Part shown: piece by piece, positions 36,881 to 44,708 of the stretch
How positions within the stretch are numbered: position 1 is the first letter of the stretch
Layout: each line of letters opens with the position of its first letter
Origin: Ulvibacter litoralis
GTDB lineage: Bacteria; Bacteroidota; Bacteroidia; Flavobacteriales; Flavobacteriaceae
Assembly: GCF_900102055.1 (NCBI RefSeq)
Contig: NZ_FNBA01000004.1
Span: 186,001 to 250,000, forward strand
DNA: 64,000 nucleotides
Direction of reading: 5' to 3'
Notes under the pieces: generated by a model
Told to the model about the DNA's origin: nothing
Database searches by the model: none
The model's input: the letters and a program-made list of their open reading frames with translations, nothing else
Translations under genes and position numbers: made by a program

Positions 36881-37948
36881 ATGAGTAAACAAGTAGACTT
36901 AAACAATCCAATATTTATCGGAAATCAACTGTCAATCTTAGAGGCGCTTGAACAGATGGATAAAATTGATCGAAAATTATTGATTGTTTTAAAAGGGGAT
37001 CAATTTCACAGTGTTTTAAGTATTGGCGATATCCAAAGAGCTATCATAAAAAAAATACCATTAGAGAGTCCAATATCTTCGATAATAAGAAGTCAGATTA
37101 CCGTTTGTTCAGAGTCAGATACTTTTGAAGAAATTAAGAAAAAAATGCTTGAATTCAGGACAGAATGCATGCCTGTAATTAATGATGAAGGGCGTTTGAC
37201 TAATTTATATTTTTGGAATGAAGTTTTTGATATTCATATTAAAAGGAAAACAGTTAAGTTAGATTTGCCTGTAATTATCATGGCAGGTGGTAAAGGGACA
37301 CGTTTAAAGCCTTTAACAAATATTTTTCCGAAACCTTTACTGCCAATTAATGAAAAGACCATTATAGAGGATATTATGGATCGTTTTGTGGCTGTTGGCT
37401 GCAATGATTTTCACCTTTCTGTAAATTACAAGGCAGAAACAATCAAAAACTACTTTAATGTTCTAGCTAATCCCGATTATAATGTAAGCTATTTTGAAGA
37501 AGACAAGCCACTTGGAACAGCAGGGTCTATGTACCTCATAAAAGATAAAATCAACTCTACATTTTTTGTATCAAACTGCGATATCCTTATAGATCAAGAT
37601 TTGGAAGAGATTTATAACTACCATAAAGAAAACAAAAATGAAATTACCATTGTTTCTGCTATTAAGCGTTATAAAATACCTTATGGTACTATTCAGACTA
37701 AAGAAAACGGTATTCTCGATAAATTAGATGAGAAACCTGAACTAGTCTTTCAAATAAATACAGGAATGTACATTTTAGAACCCAGTGTGTTAAAATATAT
37801 TCCTGAAAATGAGTTTTTTCATATTACACACTTAATTGAATTAATAAAAGAACATTCAGGAAATGTGGGAGTGTTTCCGATTGCGGAAAATAGTTGGCAA
37901 GACATTGGGAATTGGGATGATTATGGTAAAATTTTAAAAAAGCATTAA
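36881..37948 (+). CDS. CBS-domain nucleotidyltransferase (PtmE/LegX-like sugar-1-phosphate activator)
   Basis: This is a 355-residue two-part protein. Residues 1-115 hold two CBS-type motifs, and residues about 125-355 are a sugar-1-phosphate nucleotidyltransferase with IIMAGGKGTRLKPLT, FPKPLLP, VSNCDILID and the C-terminal WQDIGNWDDY. The same architecture is known in Campylobacter PtmE and related Leg-pathway enzymes that make GDP-GlcN for legionaminic acid. With LegB and LegC in the same locus, this suggests a GDP-linked amino sugar, though the nucleotide cannot be read from sequence. No NeuB- or NeuC-like genes follow. Confidence 0.82.
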   Translation: MSKQVDLNNPIFIGNQLSILEALEQMDKIDRKLLIVLKGDQFHSVLSIGDIQRAIIKKIPLESPISSIIRSQITVCSESDTFEEIKKKMLEFRTECMPVINDEGRLTNLYFWNEVFDIHIKRKTVKLDLPVIIMAGGKGTRLKPLTNIFPKPLLPINEKTIIEDIMDRFVAVGCNDFHLSVNYKAETIKNYFNVLANPDYNVSYFEEDKPLGTAGSMYLIKDKINSTFFVSNCDILIDQDLEEIYNYHKENKNEITIVSAIKRYKIPYGTIQTKENGILDKLDEKPELVFQINTGMYILEPSVLKYIPENEFFHITHLIELIKEHSGNVGVFPIAENSWQDIGNWDDYGKILKKH

Positions 37949-37975
37949 AATTTGCATAGATAGATTTACTACTGA

Positions 37976-39100
37976 ATGATTAGAATCATTGTCATATTTA
38001 TAATTGTATTAGCAGGTATTTGGTTTTCTTTAGAGTCGTATAAAAATTCATACGAGCAACGTAGAAAATTTTATATCCGCTTTGTGATTTTTATTTTAGC
38101 ACTTCAATCTGGCTTGCGGAACTGGGCAGTGGGAGCGGATACCTATCAGTATTACATCAGATGGGAAAATGTGAAGATAACTTCTTGGCAAAAAATATTA
38201 AATTCTTTTCTATATGGAGGTGAAAAAGACCCTTTTTACACGCTTTTTCAGAAGATATTGCAAATTTTATTTGATAATTATCAATTTTTTTTAATAGTTA
38301 TTGCTGTCATATTTATGATGGCATTGGGTAATTTTGTACTTAAAAACACTACTCGCATAAGCCATGCAATATTAGCCTTTATAATATATATGGGCTATTT
38401 TTATGGCTTTTTCTCCATAACAGGCTTGCGGCAAACCTTGGCAACGGCATTTTTATTATGGAGTTATGAGTATGTGAAAAAAGAAAAACTGATTCCTTTT
38501 GCAGTACTTGTTATTATAGGTGCCTCATTCCATATTACTGCACTAGTTTTTCTACCCTTGTATTTTGCGTCGAAAATTAAACGTCCTGAATTTGTCTTTG
38601 TGTGTGCTGTTTTTGGATTTCCCTTTTTCATGATTTTTAAAAACCAATTGGCAATTCTCTTTCTTAAATACAGTACACTACAAGATCGATTTGAAGCCTA
38701 TGCCAGTCAGTACCATCAAGGAGGATCGTTAATTCTAACCGCTTTTCAAGTGTTTCTAGCTATTTATGCATTGATGTTAATTAAAAAAGTATTGGCATTA
38801 GGAAACAAAACTTACTTAATGTATAATACCTTTGCTCTCGCATTGTTTTTTCTACCCTTGCAATGGGTAAATCCAAGTGCAGGACGTATTGCGCAATATT
38901 TCGCAATTATTATTATGGTGTGGATTCCATACCTACTTGATGCAACAGCGGGAGAATCGGAGAAAACAAGAAAATTTTTATATACATTGGCTATTATAGG
39001 GTTCTTTTTTATTACGCTATTTGCAATTCAAGGTCTTGATGAATATAAATTCTTTTGGGAAGAAATGGAGCTTCCAAAAGAGTACAGAGGAAGGATTTAA
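37976..39100 (+). CDS. EpsG-family polysaccharide polymerase-like membrane protein
   Basis: This is a 374-residue polytopic membrane protein of the EpsG family, thought to act as Wzy-type polymerases in exopolysaccharide clusters. The first loop carries LRNWAVGADTYQYYIRWENV, the family's R-x2-VG-x-DT-x-Y signature at residues about 47-66, followed by about 10 helices. A second Wzy-like gene is at 20923, so two polymerisation steps or a composite locus are possible. It lies 27 bases after the nucleotidyltransferase and 20 bases before capE. Confidence 0.8.
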   Translation: MIRIIVIFIIVLAGIWFSLESYKNSYEQRRKFYIRFVIFILALQSGLRNWAVGADTYQYYIRWENVKITSWQKILNSFLYGGEKDPFYTLFQKILQILFDNYQFFLIVIAVIFMMALGNFVLKNTTRISHAILAFIIYMGYFYGFFSITGLRQTLATAFLLWSYEYVKKEKLIPFAVLVIIGASFHITALVFLPLYFASKIKRPEFVFVCAVFGFPFFMIFKNQLAILFLKYSTLQDRFEAYASQYHQGGSLILTAFQVFLAIYALMLIKKVLALGNKTYLMYNTFALALFFLPLQWVNPSAGRIAQYFAIIIMVWIPYLLDATAGESEKTRKFLYTLAIIGFFFITLFAIQGLDEYKFFWEEMELPKEYRGRI

Positions 39101-39120
39101 AAATAATTTAAGTTAAGAAT

Positions 39121-40152
39121 ATGTTACAGAACAAAACACTACTAATCACGGGAGGAACAGGATCCTTTGGAAATGCTGTATTACAACGTTTTTTACACAC
39201 CGATCATTTTAGTGAAATCCGAATTTTTTCTCGCGATGAGAAGAAACAAGATGACATGCGAAATTCGCTCAAAAATGAGAAACTCAAGTTTTACATCGGT
39301 GATGTTCGAAATTACGATAGTATAGAGCGTGCCTGTAGAGGTGTAGATTATGTGTTTCACGCGGCAGCGCTGAAGCAGGTTCCTTCCTGTGAGTTTTTCC
39401 CATTGGAAGCCACACGAACCAATGTACTAGGAACTCAAAATGTAATTGATGCTGCAGCCTATAATAAAGTAAAAAAAGTGATTTGCTTAAGTACTGATAA
39501 GGCAGCGTATCCAATTAATGCAATGGGAATTTCTAAGGCATTAATGGAAAAGGTTGCAGTTGCAGCTTCTCGTAATAATCCTGATACAACGGTGTGTCTT
39601 ACACGTTATGGAAATGTAATGGCGTCTCGAGGCTCAGTAATTCCTTTGTTTTTAAAACAAATTCAAGAGAATAATCCGATTACGATTACAGATCCAAAAA
39701 TGACTCGTTTTTTAATGTCGCTAGATGAAGCTGTAGAATTAGTGTTATTTGCTTTTGAACATGGAAATGCAGGGGATCTTTTTGTAAATAAAGCACCCGC
39801 AGGAACGATAGGAGATTTGGCACAAGCATTAAAAGAAATGTGTAAATCGGATACTGAAATTAAAATTATTGGAACCCGTCATGGGGAGAAACTTTACGAA
39901 ACTCTCTGTACACGAGAAGAAATGATTAAAGCGGAAGATATGGGGGAATTTTACCGCATTCCAGCCGATAATCGAGATTTGAATTATGCGCAGTATTTTT
40001 CAGAAGGAGAAAAAGAAGTTTCAGAAATAGAAGATTACAATTCACACAATACTTCTCAAGAAGATGTGGAGGGAATGAAAAAATTACTGTCTAAACTTCC
40101 ATTAATACGCAAAGAAGTTTTTGGTGAGGATGTATTACAAATGCCAGGATAA
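39121..40152 (+). CDS. capE: UDP-GlcNAc 4,6-dehydratase (5-inverting), UDP-L-FucNAc pathway
   Basis: This is a 343-residue soluble extended SDR (CapE/FnlA/WbjB type) that converts UDP-GlcNAc to UDP-2-acetamido-2,6-dideoxy-beta-L-arabino-4-hexulose. GGTGSFGNAV is at residues 10-19, and the catalytic CLSTDKAAYPINAMGISK segment replaces the usual YxxxK. It is the first of the UDP-L-FucNAc set with capF (40625) and capG (42353). Only a small cupin gene and the repeat/pseudogene region interrupt the set. Confidence 0.9.
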   Translation: MLQNKTLLITGGTGSFGNAVLQRFLHTDHFSEIRIFSRDEKKQDDMRNSLKNEKLKFYIGDVRNYDSIERACRGVDYVFHAAALKQVPSCEFFPLEATRTNVLGTQNVIDAAAYNKVKKVICLSTDKAAYPINAMGISKALMEKVAVAASRNNPDTTVCLTRYGNVMASRGSVIPLFLKQIQENNPITITDPKMTRFLMSLDEAVELVLFAFEHGNAGDLFVNKAPAGTIGDLAQALKEMCKSDTEIKIIGTRHGEKLYETLCTREEMIKAEDMGEFYRIPADNRDLNYAQYFSEGEKEVSEIEDYNSHNTSQEDVEGMKKLLSKLPLIRKEVFGEDVLQMPG

Positions 40153-40160
40153 TTATTTCA

Positions 40161-40583
40161 ATGAAAGCGCCAAAATTCATAGAAGGAGGAAACCATAAAG
40201 ACGCACGAGGGACACTTTGTTATAATAACGAATTTGATGCTTCCGAAGTAAAAAGGTTCTATACCATAACCAATAATGACCTTTCATTTAAAAGAGGCTG
40301 GACAGGACACGCAATAGAAAGACGCTGGTTTATTGCTACTTCTGGTGTTTTTGAAATTACAGTAATTAAGATTGATACTTGGGAACAACCCAATCGTACT
40401 TTAAAACGACAAACATTTAAGATGTCTTCAGATAAATTAGATGTGTTAGAGGTCCCATCTGGTTTTGTAACCAGTATTCAAGCGCTGGAAACTGATTCTA
40501 AATTATTGGTGATGTCCGATTATATGTTAGGAGAGGTTACTGATGAACATCGTTTTGAAAGCACGTATTTTTCAGAAGAATAA
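40161..40583 (+). CDS. Cupin-fold sugar epimerase-like protein (WxcM-type)
   Basis: This is a 140-residue single-domain cupin, of the kind annotated as sugar epimerase or WxcM-like. DARGTLCYNNEFD at the start, GHAIERRWFIATSGVFEITV and the C-terminal LEVPSGFVTSIQALE are visible. It lies between capE and capF, an arrangement often seen in Bacteroidota L-FucNAc clusters. It may help with the epimerisation/reduction steps or be an accessory isomerase. The reaction is not established. Confidence 0.7.
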   Translation: MKAPKFIEGGNHKDARGTLCYNNEFDASEVKRFYTITNNDLSFKRGWTGHAIERRWFIATSGVFEITVIKIDTWEQPNRTLKRQTFKMSSDKLDVLEVPSGFVTSIQALETDSKLLVMSDYMLGEVTDEHRFESTYFSEE

Positions 40584-40624
40584 ATTAAAAAAAGAAATTT
40601 AAAATTTCTTAAATAACAAAGAGT

Positions 40625-41743
40625 ATGTTAAAAATTGGAATAACAGGAAAAGAAGGTTTTGTAGGGACACATTTGTACAATACATTAGGTACCACACCAG
40701 AACTGTATGAAAGAATAGACTTTAAACGTGCCTTTTTCGATGATGAGAAGGCGTTAGATGCATTTGTCTCAAGTTGTGATGTTATAGTACATCTAGCTGC
40801 TTTAAACAGACACAACGACCCGGAAGTGATATACGAAACCAATGTCGCTTTAGTTTCTAAGCTTATTGCAGCTTTGGAACGTACCAAAAGCACACCACAT
40901 GTATTATTTTCATCTTCTTCACAGGAAGAACGTGATAACCGCTACGGAAAATCTAAAAAGGAAGGAAGAGAATTATTTGAAGCTTGGGCACAAAAACAAA
41001 ATGCGGTGTTTACAGGAATGGTAATCCCGAATGTTTTTGGACCTTTCGGGCACCCATACTACAATTCGGTAGTTGCAACTTTTTCACATCAAGTAGCCAA
41101 TAATGAAACCCCAAAAATTGACGTTGATGGCGATCTTAAATTAATTTATGTAGGAGAGTTAGTTTCAGAAATAATTCAGAAAATTGAAGCTAAAGCGCAT
41201 GAGCCACTTTGTATTATAAAACATACTTCTGAAGCTAAAGTTTCAGAGTTATTGGCGCTTCTGAAGCATTACAAACTCGTATATCAAGAAAACGGAGAGA
41301 TTCCTGTGATTGAAAATACGTTCCAATTGAATCTGTTCAATACGTATAGATGTTATATGGATATCAAAAATCACTTTCCTGTAAAATTCACACAACATAC
41401 TGATCCGAGAGGGAGTTTTGTAGAGATTATTAGATTAGGGGTTGGAGGGCAAGTTTCATTTTCAACCACAGTTCCTGGCATTACCCGTGGGAATCATTAC
41501 CACAGCCGGAAAATTGAACGCTTTGCAGTTATAAAAGGAAAAGCGTTAATTCAGCTGCGAAAAATAGGAACTGATGAAGTGTTAGATTTTTATTTAGACG
41601 GAGACGAACCTGCGTATGTTGACATGCCAATTTGGTACACGCACAATATTAAAAACATAGGAGACGACATTTTATATACCAACTTTTGGATCAATGAACC
41701 GTACAATCCTGAAGATGCAGATACCTTTTTTGAAGAAGTTTAA
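40625..41743 (+). CDS. capF: Bifunctional epimerase/4-reductase, UDP-L-FucNAc pathway (SDR plus cupin)
   Basis: This is a 372-residue two-domain enzyme. The N-terminal SDR domain (residues 1-245) has TGKEGFVGTHLYN and a YGKSKKEGRELF catalytic segment. The C-terminal cupin (about 250-372) has HTDPRGSFVEIIR, TRGNHYHSRKIERF and the metal-binding histidines expected for CapF. It converts the CapE product to UDP-2-acetamido-2,6-dideoxy-L-talose. Directly after its stop begins the heptanucleotide repeat tract (41745), so capF and capG are separated by about 610 bases instead of being adjacent. Confidence 0.92.
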   Translation: MLKIGITGKEGFVGTHLYNTLGTTPELYERIDFKRAFFDDEKALDAFVSSCDVIVHLAALNRHNDPEVIYETNVALVSKLIAALERTKSTPHVLFSSSSQEERDNRYGKSKKEGRELFEAWAQKQNAVFTGMVIPNVFGPFGHPYYNSVVATFSHQVANNETPKIDVDGDLKLIYVGELVSEIIQKIEAKAHEPLCIIKHTSEAKVSELLALLKHYKLVYQENGEIPVIENTFQLNLFNTYRCYMDIKNHFPVKFTQHTDPRGSFVEIIRLGVGGQVSFSTTVPGITRGNHYHSRKIERFAVIKGKALIQLRKIGTDEVLDFYLDGDEPAYVDMPIWYTHNIKNIGDDILYTNFWINEPYNPEDADTFFEEV

Positions 41744-41744
41744 T

Positions 41745-41835
41745 CAGTGACTAGTGATTAGTGAACAGTGACTAGTAAACAGTAATTAGTAAGCAGTAAC
41801 TAGTGATTAGTGAGCATTAACAAGTCACAAGTCAC
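41745..41835 (+). repeat. Degenerate heptanucleotide repeat tract, 13 units (left)
   Basis: From one base after the capF stop, the DNA reads as 13 consecutive 7-base units without any phase slip. The first ten units follow YAGTRAN (for example CAGTGAC, TAGTGAT); the next is CATTAAC and the last two are both AAGTCAC. The final five units (41801-41835) match 42229-42263 of the right tract at 31 of 35 bases, in direct orientation. There is no ORF inside. It is not a CRISPR array, because the units are directly adjacent and variable. Confidence 0.9.
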
Positions 41836-41855
41836 TAGAATTAAAATAGAAAGAA

Positions 41856-42218
41856 ATGAAGACTCATAAGGACTTAGAAGTTTGGAAAAAGGCCATTGAT
41901 CTCGTGACTGATATTTATAATTTATCAGCAAGTTTTCCAACTGAAGAGAAGTACGGATTAACAAATTAAATGCGCAGAGCAGCGGTGTCTATACCTTCAA
42001 ATATTGCGGAAGGAGCCGCAAGACGAGGGGATAAGGAGTTTATTCACTATTTATATACTTCTCTTGGAAGCTGCATGGAGTTAGAAACACAATTGATTAT
42101 CTCAAAAAACCTTACTTTTGCAACGCAAGAGGATTTAGATAAAAGCCTAAGTACTTAAAATGATGTAGGTAAAATGCTGAACGGCTTGATAAAATCGGTA
42201 AAGAATAAACCGTTGTAG
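41856..42218 (+). pseudogene. Decayed four-helix-bundle (S23 / 23S rRNA intervening-sequence type) gene
   Basis: Starting at ATG 41856, the frame encodes KTHKDLEVWKKAIDLV, then EEKYGLTN, stop, MRRAAVSIPSNIAEGAARRG, KEFIHYLYTSLGS and ELETQLIIS, the standard four-helix-bundle/S23 family pattern. An in-frame TAA at 41967-41969 stands where the family has Gln (YGLTNQMRRA), so a single CAA-to-TAA change would explain it. A second TAA at 42156-42158 interrupts before NDVGKMLNGLIKSVKN, and the natural stop is TAG at 42216. Total length is 121 codons, normal for the family. Heptanucleotide repeats flank it on both sides. Related Avd proteins serve in diversity-generating retroelements, but no reverse transcriptase is here. 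Confidence 0.85.
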
Positions 42219-42228
42219 TAATATATGA

Positions 42229-42333
42229 TAGTGAATTGTGAGCAGTAACTAGTCACAAGTCACAAGTCACAGATCACAGATCACAGATAACAAATAATAA
42301 GTCACAGATCACAAGTAACAAATCACCAGTAAT
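42229..42333 (+). repeat. Degenerate heptanucleotide repeat tract, 15 units (right)
   Basis: Fifteen consecutive 7-base units with no phase slip run from 42229 to 42333, shifting from TAGTGAA-like to AAGTCAC- and AGATCAC-like units. The first five units are a direct repeat of 41801-41835. After a 35-base A-rich stretch, four more units in the same phase appear inside the start of capG (42369-42396). Confidence 0.9.
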
Positions 42334-42352
42334 CAAGTAAAAAAAAATAAAA

Positions 42353-43525
42353 ATGTACCCAAACACACCTGTCACCAATAACCAATCCCCAACTAAGAAG
42401 CTAAAAGTAATGACCGTTGTGGGTACTCGCCCAGAAATTATACGACTTTCAAGAACGTTAGATGCGTTAGATGCTTCGGAAGCGATTGAACATATATTGG
42501 TGCATACAGGTCAGAATTATGACTACGAGTTAAACCAGATATTTTTTGACGATTTAGAAATCCGAAAGCCCGATTATTTTCTAGAAGCCGCAGGGACAAC
42601 AGCAACCGAAACTATTGGGAATATATTAATTAAAGTAGATCCTTTGTTAGCGCAACTGAAGCCTGATGCTTTTTTAGTGTTAGGTGATACCAATAGTTGT
42701 TTGTGTGCTATTCCTGCGAAGAAAAGACACATTCCTATTTTTCATATGGAAGCAGGAAATAGATGTTTTGATCAACGCGTACCTGAAGAAACGAACCGTA
42801 AGATTGTAGATCATACCAGTGATGTAAATTGTACCTATAGTGATATTGCGCGTGAGTATTTATTGCGTGAAGGCTTACCTGCAGATCGTATTATTAAAAC
42901 AGGATCACCCATGTTTGAGGTGCTAAATCATTACTTGCCAAAAATTAAAACTTCAGATGTGTTAGAACGTCTGGATCTTACCGCTCATAAATATTTTGTA
43001 GTATCAGCACATAGAGAAGAAAATATTGGCAGCGATAGAAACTTTCAGAATTTAATGGAAAGTTTAAATTTAATAGCCGATACCTACAAGTTACCGATAA
43101 TCGTTAGTACACATCCACGTACTCGAAATATGATTGAAAAGAAAAAAATTGAAATGCGTCCAGAAGTTCAGTTTTTAAAACCCTTAGGTTTTAATGACTA
43201 CAACGCATTACAATTGAATAGTTATGCGGTACTTTCAGACAGTGGAACCATTTCTGAAGAATCTTCTATTTTAAATTTCCCGGCCTTAAATATTCGCGAA
43301 GCTCACGAACGTCCAGAAGCCATGGAAGAAGCTTCCGTAATGATGGTAGGATTAGCTCCCGAGCGTATTATGCAAGGCTTGGTTCAATTGCAAACACAGG
43401 CTAGAGGAGAAGAGAGAAGTTTTAGAAGGGTAGCAGACTATTCAATGCCAAATGTAGGTGAGAAGATGGTACGTATTATTTTAAGTTATACGAGTTACAT
43501 TAAAAGGGTTGTTTGGAGTGAGTAG
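42353..43525 (+). CDS. capG: UDP-N-acetylglucosamine 2-epimerase-type enzyme (non-hydrolysing), UDP-L-FucNAc pathway
   Basis: This is a 390-residue GT-B-like epimerase of the WecB/CapG/FnlC family, the last step to UDP-L-FucNAc. The conserved core begins at KLKVMTVVGTRPEIIRL; HTGQNYDYELNQIFFDDL, GDTNSCL, HMEAGNRCFDQRVPEE and SDSGTISEESSIL are intact. The first 15 or so residues (YPNTPVTNNQSPTKK) are not part of the family's usual start. They appear to be encoded by heptanucleotide-like repeats, so the ancestral start may have been nearer 42401-42410. It overlaps the next glycosyltransferase gene. Confidence 0.92.
   Translation: MYPNTPVTNNQSPTKKLKVMTVVGTRPEIIRLSRTLDALDASEAIEHILVHTGQNYDYELNQIFFDDLEIRKPDYFLEAAGTTATETIGNILIKVDPLLAQLKPDAFLVLGDTNSCLCAIPAKKRHIPIFHMEAGNRCFDQRVPEETNRKIVDHTSDVNCTYSDIAREYLLREGLPADRIIKTGSPMFEVLNHYLPKIKTSDVLERLDLTAHKYFVVSAHREENIGSDRNFQNLMESLNLIADTYKLPIIVSTHPRTRNMIEKKKIEMRPEVQFLKPLGFNDYNALQLNSYAVLSDSGTISEESSILNFPALNIREAHERPEAMEEASVMMVGLAPERIMQGLVQLQTQARGEERSFRRVADYSMPNVGEKMVRIILSYTSYIKRVVWSE
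42369..42396 (+). repeat. Four heptanucleotide-like units inside the 5' end of capG
   Basis: CTGTCAC, CAATAAC, CAATCCC and CAACTAA follow one another and stand exactly 140 bases (20 x 7) after the first unit of the right tract. They encode residues about 6-15 of CapG, before the conserved protein core. Confidence 0.6.
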
Positions 43526-44699
43526 CGGAACCATATTATATATTGGCGGATTTGAATTACCGGATAAGAATGCAGCAGCACATCGGGTTATTTCAAACGG
43601 AAAAATACTTCGAGAATTAGGCTATAAGGTTGTTTTTTGTGGAATGAATAAAGATTCTGAAAACAATGGAGTGTCTACGCCTCAGGAGTATTATGGATTT
43701 GAATGTTATTCACTTAACTACCCAAATAGCACTATAGATTGGTTTAAGTACATTATTGAGTATAATTATTATGTACATTTAATTAAAAGCCAAGAAAACG
43801 TAAAGGCGATTATTTGCTATAATTTGCCATCAGGTTCATTATATCGATTAAAAAACTATTGTAATAGCAATCAAATTAAGATTATTTCAGATTGTACCGA
43901 ATGGTATGAAGCACCTAAAGAAGGTGGTTTTTTAAATAGAAAAGTAAAAAAAGGAGACATCTTTTGGCGAATGCGAAATTTGCATTTTAAAATGGATGGA
44001 ATTATTTCTATTAGTGAATATCTTGATAGGTATTATTCGGTAAATAATCAAAATTCTATTAAAGTTCCTCCTTTAGTAGATGTTACTGATACTAAATGGC
44101 AAAATGACTTAGTGGTAACGAATCGTCCAGTCCAGTTTATTTATTCTGGATCTCCTTTCTCTTTAACAAGTAAATCTAGTGCTAAAGATCGACTTGATCT
44201 TATTATAAAAGCAATGTCTAACCTTAAAAAAGAAGGGCGTTCCTTTTTTTTGCATATTGTTGGAATAGAACTAGAAAATTTTATTGAGATATATCCTAAT
44301 TTTAAAGATGAGATAGAGTCCTTGAAAGATTCAATTTCTTTTTATGGTCGCGTATCTCATTCTGAGTCTGTTAGGTTGTTGAAGAGCAGTGATTTCTCAA
44401 TTTTTATTCGAGATGAAAATATTGTTACAAAAGCAGGATTTCCAACCAAGTTTGTAGAGTCTATTACCTGTGGAATCCCTGTATTAACCAATAAAAACAG
44501 CAATATTGTTGACTATTTAACAGAAGGAGAAAATGGTTTTTTAATTTCAACAGAAAGTGATAAAAGCATTCAAGATTCCATAGACAAAGCTATTTCATTA
44601 AGTCCTGAAGAAATTTATAAAATGAAAGTAAATTGTAAAAAATCTCAGGTATTTGATTATCATAATTTTTTAGACGATTTTAAATCGTTGCTAAAATAA
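43518..44699 (+). CDS. Glycosyltransferase (GT4-like)
   Basis: This is a GT-B glycosyltransferase of about 393 residues. The N-terminal ILYIGGFELPDKNAAAHRVISNGKIL matches a family common in polysaccharide clusters; IISDCTEWYE and GIISISEYLDRYY lie mid-protein. The donor-binding half has FIYSGSPFS, YGRVSHSESVRLL and KFVESITCGIPVLTN. Two starts are possible: TTG at 43509, or GTG at 43518, which leaves a more typical short N terminus. Both overlap the end of capG. Its substrate may be UDP-L-FucNAc by position, but that is inference. Confidence 0.82.
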   Translation: MSSGTILYIGGFELPDKNAAAHRVISNGKILRELGYKVVFCGMNKDSENNGVSTPQEYYGFECYSLNYPNSTIDWFKYIIEYNYYVHLIKSQENVKAIICYNLPSGSLYRLKNYCNSNQIKIISDCTEWYEAPKEGGFLNRKVKKGDIFWRMRNLHFKMDGIISISEYLDRYYSVNNQNSIKVPPLVDVTDTKWQNDLVVTNRPVQFIYSGSPFSLTSKSSAKDRLDLIIKAMSNLKKEGRSFFLHIVGIELENFIEIYPNFKDEIESLKDSISFYGRVSHSESVRLLKSSDFSIFIRDENIVTKAGFPTKFVESITCGIPVLTNKNSNIVDYLTEGENGFLISTESDKSIQDSIDKAISLSPEEIYKMKVNCKKSQVFDYHNFLDDFKSLLK

Positions 44700-44708
44700 G
44701 CGTGCACT

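Noticed and set aside
41856-42218. Diversity-generating retroelement
   Set aside because: The four-helix-bundle protein is Avd-related in fold, but there is no reverse transcriptase or template/variable repeat pair in the window.
41745-42333. CRISPR array in the capF-capG gap
   Set aside because: Units are 7 bases, adjacent and variable, with no spacers and no cas genes nearby.
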